The notes under the pieces: model-generated
The model's input: only the letters and a program-made list of their open reading frames with translations
Told to the model about the DNA's origin: nothing
Databases searched by the model: none
Translations under genes and position numbers: made by a program
In this document: piece after piece, positions 8,828 to 16,731 of the stretch
Position numbering within the stretch: position 1 is the stretch's first letter
Layout of the letters: each line of letters opens with the position of its first letter
DNA from: an uncultured Sphingomonadaceae bacterium
GTDB taxonomy: Bacteria; Pseudomonadota; Alphaproteobacteria; Sphingomonadales; Sphingomonadaceae
Reading direction: 5' to 3'
DNA length: 64,000 bases
Assembly: GCA_947493195.1 (NCBI GenBank)
Contig: CANLQG010000002.1
Location: forward strand, 310,001-374,000

Positions 8828-8934
8828 CCCTCCCGCCCGCGGGAGGGAAGCGAGACTTGCGAGCTTGCTCGCTAGTCGCAGCAGGGTGGGCCAGCGCAAC
8901 ATCGGCTCTCGCAGGCGGGAGGGGGCTTAAGATG
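8828..8934 (-). repeat. Inverted copy of palindromic element A, downstream of the DUF559 gene
   Basis: Begins five bases after the DUF559 stop with a perfect palindrome CCCTCCCGC-CC-GCGGGAGGG (8828-8847). The next 45 bases read, on the minus strand, as the left arm of element A: CCCACC-TGCTGCGACTAG, then AAGTCTCGC. A further half palindrome GGCGGGAGGGGG follows near 8915-8926. The gene is thus framed by opposite-facing repeats, like a small mobile cassette. Confidence 0.82.
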
Positions 8935-9038
8935 AGCCCGTTGAAGTGTGGTGCGCTGCACGGAAGAATGTAAACTTACTCTGCTGCGTCCGAGCGCAAT
9001 CGACTAGTAAATCTCGGCTTCATTCGAAAAGGGGCCGC

Positions 9039-9773
9039 TCATGGTCTTTCGTCAAATCGAAATGTCCCGCTCTCAGTCCTAACCAGATAGTCGTTGTCAG
9101 CACACCGAACTAGGGCGGACTCGGTACCCATGAAAATTGCCGGACAATCTTCACCTTCAAGATCGATTAGGATGTTTCTGTTTGACTGATCGAACTGCTG
9201 CGAGTCCTGGAAGCCTATTGCCACTGGCACAGTAATCACGACTGTCGCAATGTAGATTGACTTCACCATAATCCATCGCACAGCATCCAGTGACAACGCG
9301 ACGAGTGGTGAGAGGAACACCGCGAATACCAGAACGAAAGGCAAGGTTTCGGGAAGATAGTGCGGTCGGTCCTCTATCTCAGAGAGAAAGAATACGACTG
9401 CGAAAATAAGAACAGGAAATAAGGATGTAACGAGTATCACAGCGATGCGTTGCTTTGATAAATCCTTCCATTGGTTGTGTCGCTTCGCCTTTGCTTCCTG
9501 TTTTTGCTCAGGACCGACAACCCTCTCAATGATAGTGTGGTAATAAATCAGTATGGTGGCGACGTATATGATACAAAAAGCAGCGATCCCCAAAAAGACG
9601 ATCGCCGATTTTTGCAGAAAATCGGTAAAGGGAAAAGCTGTGACGAGATCGAAGGGAAGCGCCCAAAAGAAGCCGATGATGTAGAGGCCGGCAAACAATG
9701 GGTAGGAAGCCGCAAGAGCTGCTCCAATTAGCTTCCCGTCTTGAAGGCGCGCCCTCCAATCAAACGCCGACAT
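9039..9773 (-). CDS. Multi-pass membrane protein, hypothetical, AT-richer than neighbours
   Basis: The 244-residue protein has about five hydrophobic helices (around 15-38, 50-75, 108-130, 140-165 and 170-188), a charged loop EQKQEAKAKRHNQWKDLSKQ between helices two and three, and a C-terminal soluble tail with two cysteines (EDCPAIF, VRCADNDYL). No family is recognised. Codons are visibly richer in A and T than those of nrdB next door, and it lies directly beside the palindromic DUF559 cassette, so recent acquisition is plausible. Its stop is about 100 bases from the repeat; its start is ten bases after the nrdB stop. Confidence 0.65.
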   Translation of the reverse strand: MSAFDWRARLQDGKLIGAALAASYPLFAGLYIIGFFWALPFDLVTAFPFTDFLQKSAIVFLGIAAFCIIYVATILIYYHTIIERVVGPEQKQEAKAKRHNQWKDLSKQRIAVILVTSLFPVLIFAVVFFLSEIEDRPHYLPETLPFVLVFAVFLSPLVALSLDAVRWIMVKSIYIATVVITVPVAIGFQDSQQFDQSNRNILIDLEGEDCPAIFMGTESALVRCADNDYLVRTESGTFRFDERP

Positions 9774-9782
9774 TTTCCAATT

Positions 9783-10853
9783 TCACTCCGCCGCCACACT
9801 CCCGGCACCACCGCCGCGTGTTTCACCAAACATGTCCGGACCCTCGTCCGCCGCGTCTTCCTCGTTCGCGGCCTTGGCGTTGCGGCGCTTGTCGAAGCTG
9901 GACCACACGTCCTGCCAGTTGCCCTTGGTCGCGCCCTTGGAATATTCCGTCGCGCGGGTTTCGAAGAAGTTGGCGTGCTCCACGCCGTTCAGCAGCGGGG
10001 TGAGCCAGGGCAGCGGGTGGTCTTCCACCATGTAGATGCTGGGCAGGCCAAGCTGGCTCAGCCGCCAGTCGGCGATGTAGCGGATGTACTTCTTGATTTC
10101 CTTCGCCGTCATGCCGGGCACGGGGCCCTGCTCGAACGCAAGGTCGATGAAGGCATCTTCCAGCCGCACCGTCTTCTGGCACATGTCCATGATGTCTTCC
10201 TTCACCGCCTTGGTCAGGCAGTCGCGCTCTGCGCAGAAGGCGTGGAACAGGCGGGTGATGCCTTCGCAGTGCAGCGATTCGTCGCGCACGGACCAGCTGA
10301 CGATCTGCCCCATGCCCTTCATCTTGTTGAAGCGCGGGAAGTTCATCAGCATGGCGAAGCTGGCGAACAGCTGCAGCCCTTCGGTAAAGCCGCCGAACAT
10401 GGCCAGCGTGCGGGCAATATCCTCGTCACTGTCGACGCCGAACTGGTCGAGATAGTCGACCTTGGCCTTCATCTCCTCGTATTCCAGGAACATGCCGTAT
10501 TCGCTTTCGGGCATGCCGATGGTGTCGAGCAGGTGGGAATAGGCGGCGATGTGCACCGTTTCCATGTTGCTGAACGCGGCCAGCATCATCTTCACCTCGG
10601 TCGGCTTGAACACGCGGCCGTATTTCTCGTGATAGCAATCCTGCACCTCGATATCGGCCTGGGTGAAGAAGCGGAAGATCTGCGTGAGCAGGTTGCGCTC
10701 GTGATCGGTCAGGTTCTGCGCCCAGTCGCGGCAGTCCTCGCCCAAGGGAACTTCCTCGGGCATCCAGTGGACCTGCTGCTGCCGTTTCCAGAACTCGTAG
10801 GCCCACGGGTATTCGAACGGCTTGTAGGTCTTGCGGGCTTCGAGCAACGACAT
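9783..10853 (-). CDS. nrdB: Class I ribonucleotide reductase, beta subunit
   Basis: NrdB carries the diiron centre and stable tyrosyl radical needed for deoxynucleotide synthesis by NrdA. The 356-residue protein has all R2 ligands by pattern: D67, E98 and H101 (METVHIAAY), E158 (GFTEGL), E192 and H195 (RDESLH). The radical tyrosine position is Tyr105, seven residues after E98, as in E. coli Y122. There is no N-terminal ATP-cone. The tail with the MFGETR stretch is the likely NrdA-docking part. GGAGA precedes the ATG. nrdA is on the same strand about 6 kb upstream, so the pair is not a simple operon here. Confidence 0.96.
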   Translation of the reverse strand: MSLLEARKTYKPFEYPWAYEFWKRQQQVHWMPEEVPLGEDCRDWAQNLTDHERNLLTQIFRFFTQADIEVQDCYHEKYGRVFKPTEVKMMLAAFSNMETVHIAAYSHLLDTIGMPESEYGMFLEYEEMKAKVDYLDQFGVDSDEDIARTLAMFGGFTEGLQLFASFAMLMNFPRFNKMKGMGQIVSWSVRDESLHCEGITRLFHAFCAERDCLTKAVKEDIMDMCQKTVRLEDAFIDLAFEQGPVPGMTAKEIKKYIRYIADWRLSQLGLPSIYMVEDHPLPWLTPLLNGVEHANFFETRATEYSKGATKGNWQDVWSSFDKRRNAKAANEEDAADEGPDMFGETRGGGAGSVAAE

Positions 10854-11039
10854 CTGGTATCTCCGGGCTTGGGTGCGAATGACCTACATAGGGAATCATT
10901 AACCCGATTCGATAGCAAGCCCGGACTTTGTGTCGTGGATAAATCCGGTAACCGGCGGCTGGCGGGCGGCGGGGCGCGGAACGCAAGGGCCGGCGTGGGT
11001 GTTGATTACGTGAACGCACTTTACAGCAGGAGGCCCGCC

Positions 11040-11252
11040 ATGGGCGAATACGAACCCCGCGATTCCCGCGATGTCACATTGAAGCAAGGCAACGAACCCG
11101 GCAGCGCAGAGCGCACCGGCCCCAAGGAGGACGAAGTCCGCCGCGAGGCCATCGCCCGCGAAAAGGCCGAGGACAAGAAAGCGAGCCAGACCGAGCGCGA
11201 CGATGCCGCGCGCCAGTCGCAATACGATCCTGCAGAACGCACCAGCGGCTAG
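11040..11252 (+). CDS. Small hydrophilic charged protein, hypothetical
   Basis: A 70-residue ORF with GGAGG seven bases before its ATG. The sequence MGEYEPRDSRDVTLKQGNEP is followed by a run rich in Glu, Arg, Lys and Asp with no hydrophobic core, typical of disordered or stress-associated small proteins. No domain is recognised. It is followed 40 bases later by another hydrophilic small ORF of similar style, so the two may form a unit. Confidence 0.6.
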   Translation: MGEYEPRDSRDVTLKQGNEPGSAERTGPKEDEVRREAIAREKAEDKKASQTERDDAARQSQYDPAERTSG

Positions 11253-11292
11253 TCCGCGACGCGCCCCTCCCCTTTTGCGAAAGCACACCCAA

Positions 11293-11574
11293 ATGAACCA
11301 GCAGACCGGAAACGACCGTTATTCGGGCACCACGCCGCCCGTCCAGAACCAGGAGATCGAGCAAACGCCCGCGCCGGCCGTGATGGCCGAGGCCAAGCAG
11401 GCGGGCGCGCAGATGGAAAACCAGGCGCGCCCCAAAGATACCGAAGAGCGCCGCCAGCAGGCTGCACAGCAGTCGGACCAGGGTCTCGGCACGGGCACGC
11501 AGGATGCGGAAGATCGCGGATACGGCGATGCCTCGGAAAAGCGCGAGGAAAAGCTGGACGCCGACGCGGACTGA
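11293..11574 (+). CDS. Small hydrophilic, glutamine-rich protein, hypothetical
   Basis: A 93-residue protein from the ATG opening MNQQTGNDRYSGTTPPVQ. It is rich in Gln, Glu, Ala and Asp and predicted disordered, resembling the preceding small protein in composition. No domain is recognised, and the ribosome site is weak. The frame extends upstream but the longer form would overlap the previous gene. Confidence 0.55.
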   Translation: MNQQTGNDRYSGTTPPVQNQEIEQTPAPAVMAEAKQAGAQMENQARPKDTEERRQQAAQQSDQGLGTGTQDAEDRGYGDASEKREEKLDADAD

Positions 11575-11592
11575 CGCGCCGGGCCGTGTTGC

Positions 11593-11898
11593 TCAGTCCT
11601 TCGACTGGCCCCAGCGGCGTGAGATTTCGAGCATCACGAGAATCGGCGTTGCCCATAGCCATGTGAGCAGCGACGCCTCTCGCCAGCCGCCGCCATCTTC
11701 GGGCAGGCGCATGGAGCAGGCGTAAATTTCCAGCAGGTTTTCCGGCATGCAGGTGCTGGGCCAATAAGCGCCAGCATAGAGGTAGACCCCCAGTACGATC
11801 CAGGCGATCTGCGACAGGTACAGCACGAAGTACCGCGAAAGCTTGATCTCGCCGTAGCCGTAATGCGTCGGATACTGGTTGTTGCCGCGCTGTTTCAT
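11593..11898 (-). CDS. Small two-helix membrane protein, hypothetical
   Basis: The 101-residue protein starts MKQRGNNQYPTHYGYGEIKL, then has a helix at about 22-45 and another near 75-92, with two cysteines in the loop between them (STCMPENLLEIYACSM) that could be disulphide-bonded in the periplasm. No known family. Its start is divergent from the arylamine N-acetyltransferase gene. Confidence 0.6.
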   Translation of the reverse strand: MKQRGNNQYPTHYGYGEIKLSRYFVLYLSQIAWIVLGVYLYAGAYWPSTCMPENLLEIYACSMRLPEDGGGWREASLLTWLWATPILVMLEISRRWGQSKD

Positions 11899-12065
11899 GG
11901 TTGCAGCCTATAAAGCGCAATTGGTTAGCATCATCTTACCGCACGCCGGGTTATAATGCGGAGGTCATTCGCAGATTGCCAGTCATCTCAGGGGTTTGCA
12001 CGCAGGCGCGCCCTCGGCACGAAAGGCAAATTGTCGCGCACGCACGGCTACCCTATGGCGGTTTC

Positions 12066-12932
12066 ATGTCCACGCAGCAGACCCCGTCCGTAACGCAGAA
12101 GTCGGCCTACCTCGCCCGCATCGGCTTGGCCGAACCGCCCGAGACCAGTCCGGCAGGCCTCGCCATGGTGCAGGCCGCGCACCGGCGCTCCATCCCTTTC
12201 GAGAACCTGGATGTCCGTCTGGGGCACGGCATTGTCTGCGATGGGGCCAGTGCCTTTGCCAAGCTGGTCACCCGCAAGCGGGGCGGATACTGCTTTGAAC
12301 ACAACCGTTTGCTCGCCGACATGCTGGCCGCGATGGGGTTTGCCAATCGCCTGCTGCTGGCTCGCGTGCTGCTGGGCAACCCGGCAGCACCTACCCCGCG
12401 CACCCACTGCCTGGTGCTAGTAGAGTTTGGCGGCGAGCAACGGATTGCCGATGCGGGCTTCGGCGGCGCCTATGCCCCACCCCTGCCGCTGGAAGACGGC
12501 GCGCTGGCAACGTCCGGCGACGGGGCGGAGCATCGGCTGACGCGCATCGGCAGCGATGGAGACCTGCCGGGCAGCTGGCTGCTGGAACGCAAGGGACCGC
12601 GCCTCGCGACCGATGGCCGCGCAGCCAGCGACGATGCGTGGGAGCCGCAATTTGCCTTCGACACGACGCAGGTGGCCGATGCCGACCTGGCGCTGGGCAA
12701 CCACTGGGCCGCCACCCATCCAACCTCGCGTTTCACCAATGCGACCGTCATCAGCCTGTGCCTGCCCGATGGGTTCGCCAGCCTTGTGGACCGCAAGCTG
12801 ACGGTGTGGCGCAAGGGGCGCGAGGCCGAGCGCCTGACGCTGGAAACGCCTGCGCACTATGCCGCGGTTCTGCAAGAACGTTTCGGCCTTTCGCTGGACA
12901 GCGCAGAGATAGGCCGCCTGGCGTTGTTCTAG
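12066..12932 (+). CDS. nat: Arylamine N-acetyltransferase
   Basis: NAT enzymes move an acetyl group from acetyl-CoA to arylamines or hydrazines through a cysteine thioester. The 288-residue protein has the whole catalytic triad: Cys76 in RGGYCFEHN, His114 in RTHCLVLV and Asp129 in IADAGFGG. SIPFENLDV near 42-50 is also a family hallmark. The ATG opening MSTQQTPSVTQKS is chosen; upstream sequence in this frame lacks similarity. Its stop shares the palindromic CTAG with the stop of the convergent TPR-CHAT gene. Confidence 0.93.
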   Translation: MSTQQTPSVTQKSAYLARIGLAEPPETSPAGLAMVQAAHRRSIPFENLDVRLGHGIVCDGASAFAKLVTRKRGGYCFEHNRLLADMLAAMGFANRLLLARVLLGNPAAPTPRTHCLVLVEFGGEQRIADAGFGGAYAPPLPLEDGALATSGDGAEHRLTRIGSDGDLPGSWLLERKGPRLATDGRAASDDAWEPQFAFDTTQVADADLALGNHWAATHPTSRFTNATVISLCLPDGFASLVDRKLTVWRKGREAERLTLETPAHYAAVLQERFGLSLDSAEIGRLALF

Positions 12933-15877
12933 TTCTCCAGGATCACGAACGGCGCCCAGATTGCCGGGTGCGCGGCGTCGGCAATGTCGGGGCGAGACAT
13001 CAGTGCCAGTTGCGCCTGGCGCAAAGCCTCCGCCCGCGACAGGCCGCTGGCCGCGCCGCGCACCGTTTCCACGCTCAGTGCCGCGGCGACATCGTCGCGC
13101 ACGCGCCAGTGGCTCAGCATCAGGCTGCGCGCGCCCGCCTGGGCAAAGGCCGTCGCCAGGCCAGAATAGACCGGCGCACCGCCATCGGCCCCGGCGGCGG
13201 TGTTGCAGGCCGACAGGATCACCCAGTCCGCATCCAGCCGAAGCTGGGCGATCTCGCTCGCGCCCAGCAGACCGTCCTCGCCGCTGTCTTCGCCAAGGGT
13301 GCCCAGCAACAGCGCAGGCTCCCACAGGTTGCGCAATTCGCCTGCGACTAGGCCATGAGTGGCAAAGGCGATCACACGCGCAGTGGAAAGGTCGGCGCGC
13401 TTGAAGTTCTCTTCCGCCGCGTCGCTGCCGACGAGCAGCACGTCATCGCCGGGGAGAGCATCGGCCAGCGCCTGCAATTCGGCATCTGCGGTGACGAGCG
13501 GGGGCAGATCTGCAATGCTGTCTGCCGCCGGGCGCCCGGACCGGAACAGACCGGCAAGCTGGACTTCGCGTCCAGCCTCACCCGGCAATTGCGCCCCGCC
13601 GATCCCGGCGAACGTCGATATGTCACCGACGCCAAGGGAACCCTCCTGTGCGCGACCTTCGGCAAATACCGCCAGATTACCGATCACCTGCGAGGCCGCT
13701 TCGCGCACCAGCCATGGTGCCGCTACAAGGTCGCCGCGCGCTTCGCCGGTCAGCAGCATGCCCAGCGGCAGGCTCGCCAGGGACTGGCCGCCGTATAGGT
13801 AGACCTGCCGGTGATTGCCCAGCCCCTGGGGGAACAGCTGCGCGAACAGAGCATGGGCGGCCCCTACCGGGAAGGCGGCCAGATCGCTGCCTGGAGCGAC
13901 AGCATCGCGCAGCGCGGCCACATTGGCGCGCAGGCTGTCTCCGTCGACCGCGGTCCATTCCATGCCACCGGCATCGACCTGCGCCACCCAGCTGCCGAAC
14001 TTCGTCTCCACCGGGATGACGACCAGCTCGCCCTCACCCAGCGACAGGCGCAGCCGTTCGAGAGAGATGGGCTGCGGCCGGATACGGGCGATGAAATCGG
14101 GGTGATCGGCGACAAGGGTCGCCTGCAGTTCCCCGGATTCGACATCCAGCTGCCTGCGCTGCGTATCGAGCGCTTGCGCCGCCCCTGCCTCGCTATCTGC
14201 CGACAGTTCCAGGGCGATACGCCGTTCCAGCAGTCGCAGGCGCCGGTTGGTGTCCACCAGCCGGCGATGCAGGGCGAATGCCTCGCTTTCCTCGCCACTG
14301 CGTTCGTCGGTGGCGCGACCCTGGGTAAGCGCGAGTTCCGACAGGGTAAGGGTTTGCACGGCGCCAAGGGCCCGGTCCTCGTCGCCTGCGTCCAGCGCGG
14401 TTTCGAGGTACAGCAGCATGGACGCCGAATTCGCACCTGCCTGCCGCGCAATGTCACGGTCTGCCGCGCGCACATCGGAAAGCTTGGCAACCAGCTGGGC
14501 GGCGACCGGATCGATAGCCTCCCACAGCGCGTCGCCCTGTGATGCTGCGTCTCCCGTCAGCTGGCGCAGGCGCGCAAGCAGCAATTCGCCAAAAACGCGG
14601 TCGTTGTTGGCAGGGATCAGCTTCTGGGCAAGGATGGGCACCCAGCGCTCCGCCAGTTCGCGCGCGGCGTTCGTCTCGCCGCGGCGATAGAGCTGGTAAG
14701 CGTGCTCGATATAAAAAATCGCCAGCGAAGGGTTTTGCGGATCGAGCATCTCGGCCAGCAGCGGTTCCGCGTCGGCAATCCGTTGCGAATATAGATCCCA
14801 CTCGCCAAGCGAGGCAGCCAGTCGGGCCCGCATACGCAGGAAGCCTGCCAGCGTGTTGGGGTCCATCAGGTCGCGGTGCTGTTCGAGAATTTCCGTCGCC
14901 GCGCCCGATAGCGCGCTCGCTTCCTCCAGCTTGCCAGTCTCCTCCAACGCGGACGCGAGAACCATCTGCGAGGCGGCCGTATAGGGATGCTCCGGCCCAA
15001 GCTGCTGGCGGCGCACCTCCAGCGTTTCCCGGATGACCGGGATCGCCTCGCCATAGAGCGTGAGATCAAGCAGCACCTGTCCCAGCGTGTTGAGGACGTA
15101 GCCGTACCACGCATGGTCGCGCCCCAGGCTGGTGCGGGCGAGCGCTTCGGCCTCGCGCGCCACGCGCAGCGCCTCGGTATCGCGGCCGCTCTCATCCAGC
15201 AGGGAGGCAAGGCTGTCGAGCCTCTTGATGATCTCGAATGCGTCGTCCGGCCCCGCGGCGCGCTGTTCGTCCAGCGCCAGCCGCATCAGTTCCAGCGATT
15301 CCTCGTACCGGCCGGACGAATAGAGCACGTTGCCCAGCGTGCCGAGCGCGGAGGCAACTTCCTCGTGCGGCTCGTCGTAAAGGTCCTGCCGGATTGTAAG
15401 CGCGAGGCGGGCGGCTTCCTCCGCCTCGGCCAGACGGTTCGCGCGCCGCATCAGAACCGCGCGGTTGATGGCCATCTCGGCCACCTTGTCGGGCGCGCTG
15501 CCATCTTCGGCATAGGCGGCCTCGGCGCGGTCGAACCACAGCGCGGCATCGTCCATCTGCTGCTGGGCATAGTGAGCGACGCCGATCATGGCGAGGAGTT
15601 CACCGCGCTGGCGAGAGGACACGGCGTTGGGATCGGCCTCGACATCGGCCTGCAGTGCCAACAGCGATGCCAGCGCCGCTGCAGGATCGCCATCGCGGTC
15701 CGTATCGGCCCAGTACTGGATGCGCTCTGCCAGCGGAGCATCGGCGGGCGGCGCGGCTTGGGAGGGCGCGTCTTGGGCGGTCGCCTCTGCGGCCCCCTCC
15801 TGCGCCAGGGCGGGCGTAGCAAGTACCGCTGCCGCCAGCATCAGCCCGGCGTGCGTTGCCGCCAAATAGCGCGTCAT
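12929..15877 (-). CDS. Secreted TPR-repeat protein with C-terminal CHAT (caspase-like) domain
   Basis: The 982-residue protein begins with a signal peptide (MTRYLAATHAGLMLAAAVLA, cleavage near ALAQ), so it acts outside the cytoplasm. Residues about 60-500 are helical repeats of TPR type (ALGTLGNVLYSSGRYEESL and similar), followed by a helical linker. The C-terminal third is a CHAT domain with the cysteine-protease dyad, His841 in FATHG and Cys891 in LSACNTA, both intact. CHAT domains are caspase-fold peptidases; cytoplasmic members act in gasdermin and Craspase systems, while secreted TPR-CHAT proteins are poorly understood. No gasdermin-like or CRISPR partner is nearby. Confidence 0.9.
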   Translation of the reverse strand: MTRYLAATHAGLMLAAAVLATPALAQEGAAEATAQDAPSQAAPPADAPLAERIQYWADTDRDGDPAAALASLLALQADVEADPNAVSSRQRGELLAMIGVAHYAQQQMDDAALWFDRAEAAYAEDGSAPDKVAEMAINRAVLMRRANRLAEAEEAARLALTIRQDLYDEPHEEVASALGTLGNVLYSSGRYEESLELMRLALDEQRAAGPDDAFEIIKRLDSLASLLDESGRDTEALRVAREAEALARTSLGRDHAWYGYVLNTLGQVLLDLTLYGEAIPVIRETLEVRRQQLGPEHPYTAASQMVLASALEETGKLEEASALSGAATEILEQHRDLMDPNTLAGFLRMRARLAASLGEWDLYSQRIADAEPLLAEMLDPQNPSLAIFYIEHAYQLYRRGETNAARELAERWVPILAQKLIPANNDRVFGELLLARLRQLTGDAASQGDALWEAIDPVAAQLVAKLSDVRAADRDIARQAGANSASMLLYLETALDAGDEDRALGAVQTLTLSELALTQGRATDERSGEESEAFALHRRLVDTNRRLRLLERRIALELSADSEAGAAQALDTQRRQLDVESGELQATLVADHPDFIARIRPQPISLERLRLSLGEGELVVIPVETKFGSWVAQVDAGGMEWTAVDGDSLRANVAALRDAVAPGSDLAAFPVGAAHALFAQLFPQGLGNHRQVYLYGGQSLASLPLGMLLTGEARGDLVAAPWLVREAASQVIGNLAVFAEGRAQEGSLGVGDISTFAGIGGAQLPGEAGREVQLAGLFRSGRPAADSIADLPPLVTADAELQALADALPGDDVLLVGSDAAEENFKRADLSTARVIAFATHGLVAGELRNLWEPALLLGTLGEDSGEDGLLGASEIAQLRLDADWVILSACNTAAGADGGAPVYSGLATAFAQAGARSLMLSHWRVRDDVAAALSVETVRGAASGLSRAEALRQAQLALMSRPDIADAAHPAIWAPFVILEN

Positions 15878-15945
15878 GAAATTCCCCCGAAGAACCCTCT
15901 GCCCGAAATGTAGAGTATCCTGCCCGGCGCGAAAATAAAGAGGAA

Positions 15946-16275
15946 TTACTTGCGTTTCTTCGATCCGAAGACGCTGCCGCCGCCCAGCACGGTGATGCCG
16001 AGGAAGAAGCCGAAATCGTACCACCCGCCCGAATTGGGCACGGCGTAGACGGCGATCTCGTTGTTGAAGAGCGAGCCCACCCAGGCGAAGGGGAAGATAA
16101 AGCCGTGCCACAGGCCCCACCAGAAACCCGGCCCCGCACCCTCTGGCACCACGCCCGCGTCGATCTGGCTGGCGCAGGCGGAGAGGAGGAGAGGCAGGAC
16201 GACAACAACACCTCTCCCGATGGGAGAGGGAGGGGCCCGCCGCGAAGCGGTGGGAGGGTGAGGGGTGCTGCTCAT
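15946..16275 (-). CDS. Small lipoprotein whose N-terminus is encoded by a palindromic repeat
   Basis: About 109 residues from this ATG (a second ATG is six codons upstream). The lipobox LLSAC follows a hydrophobic GVVVVLPLL stretch, and the mature part has the aromatic pattern WWGLWHGFIFPFAW and SGGWYDFGFFLG ending in GSKKRK, resembling a conserved alphaproteobacterial small membrane lipoprotein. The codons before the hydrophobic core (PHPPTASRRAPPSPIGRG) are a direct translation of the repeat at 16206-16267, so the original start and n-region seem to have been replaced. Whether the hybrid signal still works is unknown. Confidence 0.65.
   Translation of the reverse strand: MSSTPHPPTASRRAPPSPIGRGVVVVLPLLLSACASQIDAGVVPEGAGPGFWWGLWHGFIFPFAWVGSLFNNEIAVYAVPNSGGWYDFGFFLGITVLGGGSVFGSKKRK
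16206..16267 (-). repeat. Palindromic element B, left arm
   Basis: Contains CTCTCCC-GAT-GGGAGAG, a GC-rich CCCGCCGCGAAGCGGTGGG hairpin and a terminal GGGTGAGGGGTG. The terminus is the exact inverse of CACCCCTCACCC, which opens the arm on the other side of the second DUF559 gene at 16643. The family differs from element A but has the same design: palindrome plus purine-rich terminus facing the gene. Confidence 0.75.
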
Positions 16276-16279
16276 TGGA

Positions 16280-16645
16280 CTATTCTGTACCATCGTCCAT
16301 CAAGTGAGAAGCGACGACATTCAAGACGCCAACACAATTCGATAAAATGTCATCGTTCCAAAAGCGGACTACACGGTACCCGTTGGTTTTGAGGAAAGCG
16401 GTGCGCTTTGTATCGTATTCGCTTTGTTCGGCATGTTGCCCGCCGTCGACCTCCACGATCAATCTGTGGCTGAAGCTCAGAAAGTCGGCAAGGTACGGGC
16501 CGACTGGCGACTGCCGTCGAAATTTGGCGTCCGGCATTGCGCGGCGGAGTTCGCGCCAAAGCACTTTCTCGGCATCTGTTGCATTTCGCCGGAGTTCACG
16601 GGCGCGCTTTACTGCTCCAGCCGGCGCGCTGTTATAAGCTTCCAC
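16280..16645 (-). CDS. DUF559 / Vsr-like endonuclease-domain protein, second copy
   Basis: The 121-residue protein shares every block of the first copy: NATDAEKVLWREL (21-33), KFRRQSPVGPYLADFL (41-56), LIVEVDGGQH (62-71, the E-x-DG block) and FLKTNGYRVVRFWNDDIL (84-101). The first copy's block is VVECDG where this one has IVEVDG, so the two are diverged paralogues. The apparent start is GTG at 16643-16645, lying inside the end of a palindromic repeat. Its stop overlaps the first possible start of the downstream lipoprotein. Function is unknown; the PD-(D/E)XK fold is inferred from family. Confidence 0.86.
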   Translation of the reverse strand: MEAYNSAPAGAVKRARELRRNATDAEKVLWRELRRAMPDAKFRRQSPVGPYLADFLSFSHRLIVEVDGGQHAEQSEYDTKRTAFLKTNGYRVVRFWNDDILSNCVGVLNVVASHLMDDGTE

Positions 16646-16730
16646 CCCTCACCCTTTCGCAGCTGCGCCGCTCTTTCCCTCTCCCGGCGGGAGAGGGAGG
16701 GACACGCCGCATCGTAACGGGAAGGTGAAG
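16643..16730 (+). repeat. Palindromic element B, right arm
   Basis: Starts CACCCCTCACCC, inverted relative to the end of the left arm, and contains the near-perfect palindrome CCCTCTCCC-GGC-GGGAGAGGG near 16677-16698. It ends GGGAAGGTGAAG, itself roughly inverted to its beginning. The arm fills the gap between nrdA and the DUF559 start, and the GTG start of that gene lies at its very edge. Confidence 0.75.
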
Positions 16731-16731
16731 G

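Noticed and set aside
9741-11250. 503-codon plus-strand frame across nrdB
   Set aside because: Most of it is antisense to nrdB. Only its last 70 codons, from the ATG at 11040 behind GGAGG, are kept as a small gene.
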